Shown in pieces: positions 36,301 to 48,300 of a stretch of DNA of 60,000 nt. The stretch's first letter is position 1, and the number at the start of each line of letters is the position of its first letter. Both the position numbers and the translations under genes were made by a program. Source of the DNA: Membranipora membranacea (Eukaryota > Bryozoa > Gymnolaemata > Cheilostomatida > Membraniporidae); the NCBI GenBank assembly GCA_914767715.1, contig OU612066.1:22606283-22666282 (forward strand), read 5' to 3'. The notes beneath the pieces were generated by a model. It did not search any database. It saw nothing but the letters and a program-made list of their open reading frames with translations, and was not told the origin of the DNA.

Positions 36301-39300
36301 AAAAGGTCATACATGTGCATTATTGGACCCTAGGCTATATGTAGTAAGATTAATGTAGAAGTAATGAGAGGAAAAATCCAAGCAAATTCTGCAAAGTGCA
36401 TAGACTATATTTATTAGAGAAGCAAAGATGTCCAAGCATTCACTATCGTAGCCTACGTTGACAAACCGAACAAAGCTTGTCAAGACAGGCTTTCACTACC
36501 GGTACTTAACAAATTTTTTATATACTGTATTGTTTTGTGTATTTGTTGTATTTACTCACTTGACTGATGCTACAGTATTGTGATGACGCGATGAAGCATC
36601 CAGAGATTTGGCTGACTTTACTACAATCCTGAGTACCACGATCATAATACACAGATTTATAATGACTACAGCACATACTGGGGCTACAAAGGCCCATATC
36701 AATCCTCTCTCCACAGATAACCAACAGCTGCAATGAAATTAAAACACAATCAAATTGGTCTGCAACTCCACTACCAATTTAATATAAATACAGAGGGAGT
36801 TGTGTGCCCTCATATTACAAGAAGAGAACTCGTTTATTGAAAAATGATAGTTTGGTCAGGGAGTGTTATTTAAAAAAACCAGCTTCAGAGTGATGGAATG
36901 GTAAAAGCTTAATTATCTTAAATGACAATGGCTACATCAGATTGATCCGCATTCTATCGCAAAAGAAGGAGGGGTGAATAACTCTCGCAAATGCTGGCGA
37001 AGTTTCTTTTTTCTTGTTGTTTTCAAATGGTCTTATTTGCTTCTTGCATTGATCGTTTAATAAAGTTCATAATAAACGGAGCTCAGCTTGGAGTGCTTTA
37101 AATCTGTCTAGCTAGAAGGTAGAGTGCGAAAAAAATTTTTGTATGATTTCAGAGACTCCCCAGCAAAGTACTGTAGAGAGAGATGTTCTGGGATAAATCA
37201 GAATCTAGTCAGCAACTTACAAAGATTTGTGACCGTAATGATTCAGTCGAGCAGCGATGGAGATACCGACTATGATGAAAGGTGTGCCTACAAAACAAAG
37301 TGAGTCAGATACATAATTATAGATGAGTCATAACCAACAGGGACAAAATTTCCGAGTTTGAAAACTCAAATGGCTACAAGCGAGATTTTGTTGCATTTCC
37401 TTATCAAACAACCATGAGGAATTCGGGTAAATCTTGCTTGCTATCATCTGAGCCATTAGCTACAGTTGAGATGCAAATGGATCGAACTATTGCCTAGCTA
37501 GAAGCGTATGTCAACCATTAAAAACAACTGTAATGACCACCTGAAGTGGCTAAGATGGTTTTCAAGATAAAAATAATAACATTTGTATTTGAAAATCAAT
37601 TTGAGTAGGTATGATACAAAATCAATTTTAGCAAACTCACCCCAGCCTATCACAAAGTAGATATATCTCTTAGCTTTACTCTCAGAATCAAATACGGCTA
37701 TGATTTTAAAGTAAAGCTGAATTCCTTCACAAAGCATCCATGTGAATGTTGCAGTATAGAAGAGGTGTAGTAATACTGCTATAGATATACAAGTTGTTCT
37801 ATCATCTGTCATATTGATACCAACTACGTGAGTTATTTGTGCCAGTCCGAGGGCAACTATCAGATTCATGTGGATAGTTTTACGTTCTGTCTTCAAGTTA
37901 CTATAGAAATGAATTACAATCAAATAAGACACACAACAAAACTCACCATGAAAAGCGTGATAGTACCTACCTTGATGTATGATTTTAAAAATTTTCCCTA
38001 TTTTAAAACATTGTGTGCGAGTATTTTCAAATCAATTTTAGTCAGACTGACAGCATCCCAAAATTACGATTCATTTCGGTATCAAGTATTTTGTTTTTTT
38101 TATCCAATATTTCCAGAAATTTGGTGAAATCGGGTAACAAAGGTACCAGACAGAAATACCGAGAGATGAAAGAGTTCGCATCAAGGTCATCATAACCTTA
38201 AAATGACAAAATTTATGGCTAGCTAATGTTTACTCATCTCCATTACTTTATCAAAGCTAGCGACTGCACTCCAAACCAGTTTAGGTAAACTCTAGCATAT
38301 ACTAATTACTCCCCTAGGGTAATCACCATCGCGAAACAATTGAATAAGACTTCAATTCTTACTCAAGAATAGAGAGACAGCACATCCGATCTGACTGATC
38401 AGAGTGAATAATCATTGTTACTAGCTAACATTAACTCAGCTGATAGATAATATTTTTCTAAATATGAGTTCTCAATGACAAAACCAGCTACATGCGAATC
38501 CGATACTTACTCGAGATAAATGAACACAGAGAATGTTGTTATGAGGCAGAATAGAGAGACAGCACATCCGATCTGACTGATCAGAGTGAGAGCCTTCCCC
38601 TCTGCTGTCTGGTCGTCAGTGTGGTGGTCTGTGAACTGTACCAGTACTGCAAAACTTGTCAGATGTGAGCACTGACAAGTGACTGAGTCAGCATTCTGTA
38701 CTGTGGAACAACCATCTGAAGCCCAAACTCTGTAAACAAATTTCATCAGAATTATTTTACAGTATTTGAAAGATCTCGCGTAAAGGTTTCACAGAGGCTA
38801 AAAGCCCTACTTCTTTTGTTGGCTTTGATGAGCTAAGTACTATACAATCTTGTTCAAAATACCTAGTTGTGAGAAATTGATATCTCTATTTCGATGAAAG
38901 CTACTTTTAGATGTGGGTTACTCAATTACTATATCTAGATTGATGTTACTCACTATCAATATGATAAAAATTATATGGACAGGACAGATATAAATTGCAG
39001 AATACACAATATATGATATAATTGAGAGTTGTCCCCACATTGAAATTGAGGCAGAAATAAGAGGAGTTACGTGTTGTATTCAATTATTTTCGACATGGCT
39101 GATGAGTCAGCTGTTAACTGTTAGTAATAATATGGCTATTAGACCCCACAGTGATATGTAGGTTTGATTCGTTTAAACCATTGAATTCCTTATCTGGAAT
39201 AGCATCATTAGCTTTCTTTTGCAAAACAAAGGACTTGCAAAAATAGCCAGTCCCTAGTAGCAATCTAGAAATGCCCTAATCATCGACACTGTAGGGGTAT

Positions 39301-42300
39301 AATTAATGTTTGCAATTTTGTAAACAAGACAATTTCTCAGGCTAATTATTCATGCTACTAGGGACAGCCAATCAGATAACAGTCAGATGGGTCCCTGTGT
39401 TTAGTGTCCTAACCGTATAACGCTATGATACTATTTCCATTCTAAGAGAAGAATCTAATTCAGTGGTTTAAACGTATCATAGTGTCTAGACTAGGGAGTT
39501 TTGGATAGGCTTCCAAAGTTTTCCCGTTTAAACACAACTTCTTACTGTGATTCAGGGTCCCAGAAGACACAAAAGGCATTCATGTTAGTTGACATCATAT
39601 TTTGTGATGAATCCAGCATGGTAGTAGTAGCAGCAGCAGTAAAAATGATTGGAAGCTGTATTTCAATTGGTTGTTTCAAAGATGCATTGTGGGATACGGT
39701 ACTGATAGCCAATGAGAAGATAACATCATCAATAAGCGTGTTTTCCTCAGCCCCAGGTATACCAACACCGTCAGCTCTGCAATATAAATGTGATAAAATC
39801 ATGAGACAATGTGGGAGCTTTACTAATATTCAATCTCTAAACAAGCAAAAAGCATGACTCAACCTATTCCATACATGTACATTTAGATGATTGATAAGTT
39901 CATCGTGCCATTTATGTGCCAAACATTTAGTATATCTTATATCAGTACCAGCATCAAAAAGACTAAATACCATTGCCAGCAGATTTCTTTCATAATACCA
40001 AACAATATGTTAACTCCATTCCAGAGAATAACAGATTATACTGGGTTTCGCACATGTTGAGGGTTTTAACAGATACATTTGTGGTTTGTCTAATTTAGCA
40101 AAATCACATCCAAAGAACCCATAAAAGTACTAAGTATGAATAAACACTTGGATGATTACTAGATTATTAAAGTCGCATCAGATTTGTGTGTTAAAGAACT
40201 TCAACGCTCTTCTTGGCATGAATTATTGGTGGTGGAATAAGTGCCCATCATAACGGCTGGTAACTCTCATGCTCCTCGTTATGATGTCACAATCTCCCTG
40301 CAAGTGCAATACAAGAAACAAGCACATCCGGGAGACGATGACATCATGATGCATCATGAGCATCTTTGGGTAGTCTTTAAAATGCTAACACTACTAAGGG
40401 CCTGATCTCTCAAAGTAAATGGTAAAGAGTAAGCCAAGTGGACACCAAGCAATCTATCAAATACATTAATTTATAAATAATAATACGAAACTGTTGTGGT
40501 TATTAACAGGTTTTATTGATTTATCATCTTTACAAAAATAATATCTTTATAAAGTTTAATAGCAAAAAAGCTATAAAAACCATAAAAAGCCAGCAAATGG
40601 AACAGTTATTCTATAAAACTACATCAAATTGATGTTATGCTCTAAGGAAATTAGTGTGTATTTGGATAGCTGTGGGGGTTACTTTGGTGCTGATGTACTC
40701 TTTATGTATTGTATTGTGTGTCAAGTTGTGTTGTAAGGATGTTATAACTAACGTGGAAGAGTGCTTGTGAGTTGGATCGTATGATGGTGAGATGGAAATA
40801 AGGGAAAGAGCGAGCTGTTGTTTATGCTTCTATTATTCTCTATTCAACAACCAAACTGACAGTTACATCAATTCACAGTTAACATGATGTGGCAAAAATA
40901 CATTAATGACAAAACATTTATTAATTAGAAACGTTAGGTGCCTGATCATTGATTGAAAAGGAATGGTTGCCTAGCAATATCTCAACAAGACCAGTATAAT
41001 AAAATGTCAATGCGGTTACAATTATGAAACCAAAAATAATAATATATATAATAATAGTATGAACTTTTATTTTCCTATTCAAGAAAAATGCCACTTGACA
41101 GATAAAACAGTTAGGCATTATTGCACATAATGCACAACTCCAGATCTCACAATACCCTGACTCCTTCTCTGTTTAGGGCCGAGATCAAAGGTACAAGTTG
41201 TTCGATTGTAAAACAGATCTGGCAGCGCTGCGAGGTCTTGGCACACCAGCTTATCTTCATGTTGTCGTATCGGCGGATAGCCGTGATTGTCAAGTCCAGT
41301 GACGCGGCTGGTGTATTGATCTTTTGTGTACACTACTTGGTTGCCTGCAATGTTCAATACGAAAATCCTATTACATCGTGCAGTGATGGATTTCGGCACA
41401 ACTGAGGCAATCACAGTTGTTTGGGTAAGAGCTACAGAAAGTGCGGTCATCCCTAACAGGTGGACACTAGATAAAGTTTGACACATTTGGTTCTATTAGG
41501 AATTGCTCACCCACTACTGGTGAGTGGCTTGTTGTGGGGGGGGGGGGGGAGATTCAAAATACAGGCAAACTGGATCTCGATTGATCTCAATGGATCTTGA
41601 TGGTAGCTTGTTATGTTAGCAAAATTTCTCCTTTCAATTCGAGAGATTTATTATTGATTAACTTATTATAAAGAGTAAGTGACTGTGGTTGTGAATTTGA
41701 GCAATCACAGGCACTAAACTGTAAATATATGAAATTACAGCCCAATACAGGAAGTAGTTGTCATGGTAACATGCACGATCGGAGTCTAATACACACTCAC
41801 CGCTCACATAAGAACAGTTGTTGATGAGGATCTTTAGCATTTTCCAGTCTTTCCAAGTAAAGCCTCGTACGATTACTCCAGCTTCAATAAGCTTTTGTAA
41901 GCCTAAAGTGTTCTGTCAAGAAAAATAAGCATGAAATTATATTATGGCCATCTTGATAAGGACAAAATCAAGTAGTAGAAATAATAATTGCTGAAGAGTT
42001 TGCCTTTTTAACATGCTTGAAGTAGTGACCTTGATAGCTAACATTTACTCAATCTCATTATTTTATATGGACTCAAATCAAAGCTAGCCAGAATTGGTGC
42101 TAGCGAAAATTAAGTCACGACCAATCTAGCTAAATTACTCCTACAAGGTAACAGTATTATAGGCCTACCTCAGTGTACCATGCGTGCTGCTGACTTGCAG
42201 AATACTGAGTGCAGGTACTGCAGGTCGTCTGGTGAACTCTATACGGGGTCACGTATACCATCTCAAGGTCAACCTCAACCTTATCACAGAATTGGATCAG

Positions 42301-45300
42301 CTTATCAACACAGCTGGCTACGGTGCTGTAGTTGAGATAGACGGTCAGCTTCTGCCCACGTAACTCTTCAGCGCCGATGATTTTCTCCAGGAAGTTTAGC
42401 AGATTGGCGTCCACAAATGAAGATTGGGTCTTCTTAAATACAAAGGTCCTCTCCAAAATTTCAGCAACACAAAAAGCACCAGCCCTCCAGTTCACTCCAT
42501 GAAGTCGAGAGTAGAGGTAATTGTCAAAGAGTGTCTGCTTCTCGATCCCGATTTCCATATACTCAGTTTGTGCTGAAGCGAGAAAAAATTGGAAGTTTAG
42601 TTGGTTATTATCAGCTGCGACAATTTTACTCTGAATATTGCAGGTGCCAGTGCAAAGTAATCACTCAACAAGGGTCAATGCTTATGATTTTAGCGCTTGT
42701 TATACTGTATGTGTGGCAAAATAATTGGCAAACGAATCAACTTTTGGTGGCTGTCATTGCTATGTCAATCACTCAATGAAATGTGAGAATAGAGCAAGCT
42801 GCATATTGAGCCTTTAAACTTTAATAAAAATTGGTACATACCTGCCATTTCGCCTCTTTGATGCTGGTAGTACTATATTTTCTTCAACTAAATTCTTTGC
42901 AGTTGCGCTATGCACAGCTTTCAATGAAGTGTAAGTTTGCTGTGTCAGCAAAGACGATAGTATCTCTATAATGATAGGTTTTCAAGATATCAGCGTCTGT
43001 ACAGTGACAAGGCAGTCGTTGAAGTGAGGTCGGTGAAGCGGAGACCAGTATATATAGCAAGCATTAGCCATATAGTATCATCAAGATTGCAACATACTTT
43101 GTCAGGCAAGTCTACTCTTGTCTAAACATGTCTTACAAATAGGAATCTGGGTTTTCCAAAAACCAATTAATTATCACTTTGACGCAATTGGGGTTCTTTT
43201 AATAATATTTCTAAATACCATAGACCACCCTCATTACACATACATGTCTGTTGGGAACACAGGCTAAGATTTTGTATTGGTGTTTACACTGTTACTTGGC
43301 CAACCAATCAAAAAAGGGCTTTCACTAGAAAATTCTATGACCACCATACAACATCACAATAGAAACCGCACCCCTGCACACTAACTGGGAAACCAATTAC
43401 CAGGGAAATTCCCCATTCATGCTAGAAAACGAAGCAAACCGGATCTAACCTGATCAACAGAAGCTACGCCAAGCTATTTGTATATGGTTGGTTTGTTGGT
43501 TTTCCAGAATGACTCAGAACATAAAAGATAAGGACCAAGCCCCTGCAAATGTGAGATTGCCGAAGACAATCCTTTGTTTGTACATTCTTGTTTCTTCAGC
43601 AAATGTATGTAATCTAGGAGAATTCTCCCTGTTGAAATAAGTCTATGATGTTAACTTTTGTTGTCTGGTAAGAAAATAAATGCAGGTCTTGAATGCAATG
43701 CAAATGCAAAGCTAAGATTACTGCTGGCATTTTGCTTCCAACATAAATGTGGAAGAACGCTAATATTTTCGGTTTCACAACGAGCCAGTCGGAATTGTAC
43801 ACCCACATCAGTCATTGCCCAAATGGGTAAAACAAATCTATCACATATATCGCATTCTATCACCCGTTGGAAATCATGCAAACAGTCATCAAGCGTCTCA
43901 TTATTTAGGAGATTTGCATCGTAAACAAAGCAAAAAAGATAACTGACAAAATGTTTCACTCTTCTAGTTAAGTCATCCCCACAGCTCTCAAATGAAAAAC
44001 ATGAAGTTCCCGTGACTGTGACATCATATTGCAGAGAATGAGAATCACCTTCCCTCATGGAAGGCACTCTTTCCACCATCAATAATTCATGACAAGTAGA
44101 GCATTGAATTTTCCCATGCAAATCTGACACAACTTTATCATAAGTTACTGCCTGACTATAACATGCTTTGGTCTTTGGATAGTCTTTAAGTGTTAATTAC
44201 TGGCATGTACTTTGGTGTGAAATTGATTGATCGATTTCTTGCTTTATCACTTACGCAAGAGTGTTACAATAAAATGATGTTTGATACTAGAGTGGAACCC
44301 TGAAGTTTGAAATAAAATATAGGATTAAAAAAAATGAAAAATGGTTGTTTAAATCAGTTGGTCTTACCGCACGCCACACCCCAAAGAATGGGCAACGAGA
44401 TATTGGTTATCTTAAGGGCGAGGCTGCAATTATTGCGCCAGTTTGTTTTCTGTTTGTAGGTAGGTCAAAGCACATCTGGGGGCCAACCGAACCCAATCAA
44501 TGGAATGCAGTGGGAATTGAACCCATGGCCTTCAACGGTAATACGCTGAAAGACTGGTGCTCTAACCAACTGAGCCCCCTCCTAGTCCTAAGAATACTAA
44601 TACTACCCTTCACAAGGTTATGATGTGTAGGTTTGCACAAGTTGAGTGCAATTTTCTTGCGGTTCTGTTATGAGAGAGGAGAAAACCAGCATAATATACT
44701 CACATTGGAATTTGTGATGTGAACAGGTCTGTTGTACCATTGTACATGATAGCCACAACACTAAGAGTCTGGTTATTGAATATGTTGGCTGGTAACTTCA
44801 CGCTCACATCCGACATCCCGATAGCTGTGGAGGTGTAATCCGAGTCAAATTTTGAAACCCATATGCCTGAAATAATTAGAAAAATGTTATACGTGATTTT
44901 CGGCCTATTGGCTAAGATCAAAGTTTCACTGCAAATGGCCGATTAATGCCATTTTCAGTTTTGGCAGCTTGCTGCACATCATCACATCTAGGATCCATTC
45001 TAGTTTTCTATGATGTAGAGTATCACATTCTCAATATGAGGATTTAGGGCACCTCTTGTCCCTCTTTAGGGGCAGCCCAATCTTCTGTTTCTTACTAAAC
45101 AGCAAAAATGTTATACTTTAATATCCATTTAGCTCATAAATTGCTTAGCAGTTAAAATATTTGATCATCTTAATTACTACCTAAAGATAAATATAGAATC
45201 ACCTAATCGTTAAAGTAAGTCTGCTCATTTTAAACTAAATTGTATCCAAATCGTTCACGCATTATTGTAATATAAACAGACCAGCGCCGAACTATCATTA

Positions 45301-48300
45301 GTGGGAATCGTCTAGTTTTCTGCCTGTATCGGAAGGAAAAAATATTCTCAGGAATGCTGTCGGTTGGGACAATCTATCAAAACATTCCCAAATCATGACT
45401 TGTGTGCGCCAATCACTGTGTGGTGATTAGCACACAAACTAACCACTCTTGTCATCTCACCATCCAAGAACATAGTTACCAGATTCATGGACTCACTTAT
45501 TTGATTTAGGCTGATAGAATAGTTGGAGCTGATCATTTCTGAGCATTTGGTGATGATTGACTCCGCAGGCTCAACTATGAGGGCAAAGTTATTCTCCTCA
45601 CCCTGTAATAAATAAAACGGAGTTATCAGAAATCATCAGGAAAAGCCTGGAAGAAAAGTCATGGCCATAAAGCTTTCCCCATAGGGTTCACGATCCCCTT
45701 CCACGTGTAAGGGCTTTACAGATAAAACCTATCGAACCCTTTATTGAATTAGATCACAAAATCCATAAGTACCCCTTAGTTTAAGTATTATAAGGCCAAG
45801 CTTCGCTGGCCTTATCACGTATATTTGTTAGCCCATTTGGGCCATCTGGCAGATCTAACCTAGCTATCCTGTGCCAGGTTATGCCAATATTAGGTTACTG
45901 ATGTTGTCAAAAGAGATGAGTAAGCTAGTAAATGAGTTCATAAGTCATTCGTTGTTGGCTATGGTAGTCTTTGTTATGTTCTTCGTTTACCCCCCCAATG
46001 TTTTCAACTGGCATATTAAATAGCTCTAATGACACACACCAGCAACACATGTCAATCAATCATCAATTGGTAATTTCCCTGTATTGGTGAACTTTACGAG
46101 GTCTGAAATCCTAATGGAGGGTTGATTACCCTGTTTAGCAAGGGAAATAGTGGATAAGGAATAATTCTAATTTGACCTCCATATAAAATTATGGCAATTT
46201 TGGTGCCATTTGATCTGACACTTTTATGTGCCCTGTTTTAAATAAGAGTTATCTCCTCCTGTCGAACACAAATTTATCATGGCTTATCATGTAGCCTGTG
46301 CTAAATTTGCAGAAATAACATCCATTGGGGTAGGGTAAAGGTCCAGCCCTGCAAGTAAGTTATACCTCATCATAAGAACTTTCACATATCTGCAGGACAA
46401 AAAAATCTGAGCATGCATGATAAAGTTATTGATTGCAACAGTGTATTGTGCACCCTGATCACTGTCAATAGCTCTACTACCACATACATCAAAGGATGAT
46501 TTATAACATTCATTATGCAACCACAAATCACTATGTATAAACTGTTTGGAAACAGTAAACAAAAGAGGGATGTCCCCAACCACAAGATCAGCTGATTCAT
46601 TCATAAGTATAAGACATTCAGTTTTATCCGAAAACAGTCATTATACAGCAAGATTTTGAGCAAATACCACTAAATATTTTACGCAAGATTTAAAATAGTA
46701 ATGGCATCATCATCCATGGACAGTACAGCAGACAAAGTAACGCATTCTGAAATAGAAATGTGGAGTGTTGATAGTTTGAAAGATTATTGCCGAAGGCGAG
46801 GATATAAAGTTTCTGGATCTAAGAAAGAACTTGTGTCAAGGGCCTATGTCTTGGCAAATAATAACATTCCTGAAATTGAGGGCGAACGTGAAAAGGAGCT
46901 GTCAAGAAAGAAGGATTATACAGGTCTTTACACCAAAGGTCTGCCGTCAACTGACCCGGTAAAACTGAAAAACTGGAGTGATGAAAAGAATGGATTAAGA
47001 TTGTGGCCACCAGTATCCTATTTAGATATACATTGGTTTATGAGAGAACACGGGAGCGTTGGACTGAATCGGGAAGCTATGACTGCCTACAAAACTGGAA
47101 AAGCATTCAGTTATTTTCAGTGTGACTGGTTGAAGGAAGTGTTTTACTGTCCTATCAGCAAATCTAACGAATACTGCTATCTCAAAGCAAAGTGCACTCC
47201 AAGCAATAGAGTCAATGACATTCCCCATGAGCTGTGGGTTAAGATAAAAAAGAAAAGTGGAGATATCGTCTCTGCCTACTGCAGTTGTGTCGCTGGGTAA
47301 GCAGTTATAAAATTGTGTTAAACAGGAATGGAAAGGAGTATTTTTGCGATGTACTGTTTTGATGTTATTATACACTTCCTATTTGGCAGACAATGTTCAT
47401 TTAATTATGATAATTATTTTTGTTTTCAATTTATATTCCAAAAAATTGTTCATGATTTGATAGGTAATTTCTGTTAGCCATATAAATTTTAACTTGCTAA
47501 AATGGTGAAAAACTATGAAGATTGGCTAGCTGGCCTTTGATCATTTAATACAATATTATGTTATTACATCATTGTTAACTTTTCCTTTTACAGATTGAGT
47601 CAGACCTGTAACCATGTTACAGCTCTACTGTTCAAAGTGGAGCATGCATATAAACTCGAGCTATCCAACCCTGCTTGTACATCCACAAGTAATGTTTGGA
47701 AAGAACCATCTGGTTCCAAAGTTGAGCTGAATCTGAGGTTGAGGGAGATGAAATTTATTAAGCCAGACCACTTAAAAGGAATAGGTGTGTTATTTTTAAG
47801 GATTGAGAGCTATGTATGCGTCAATATTTGTGTGTAAATGTAGCTAGGAATATTTCACCCCTTGATTTTCCAGAAAACTGTTTAACATATATTTTTGCAA
47901 CAAAGAGCATTGTCAATCTGATTACATAACATAACAGAATTTTTGCTCATAACACATGAGGTTTTTCCACTTCATTTCTAATGAAGAGGAAACAAGCACT
48001 CTAGAAAGATATACATTTACTGTTGTTGTGCTGGTGGACGGTGGTATTTTTTTAGTTAAGTTTATTATCAGATCCAATATTACCATGTGATGATAATAAT
48101 GGACCACAGGGCGCTATGGATAAAAACGGTACTAAAATATTTCAGTTTACATAAAAACTGTTGTCACGGTATGACATATAATATTAAAAAAGCTATTTAT
48201 AGCCATGCATGATTAAAGTCCATAACTATGTATAAATAATCACATTGATACATTTTTGTTTATAGTAAATGTGCCAGAGCAAGTCCGCAATGACCTGGTG

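Noticed and set aside
40921-41118. 65-codon frame with a hydrophobic segment, overlapping the deaminase-like stop codon
   Set aside because: It is in another frame directly after a well-supported stop, in the probable 3' UTR; the hydrophobic run is AT-rich sequence.
41533-41552. Poly-G run, possible G-quadruplex
   Set aside because: A single homopolymer between exons; no four-tract arrangement, and its length is uncertain in any assembly.
46287-46604. Frame of 105 codons mirrored at 54,414-54,776, apparently a conserved protein
   Set aside because: Both frames are inside the terminal inverted repeats of the ISL2EU element; their similarity follows from the repeat, and no splice or domain evidence supports coding.
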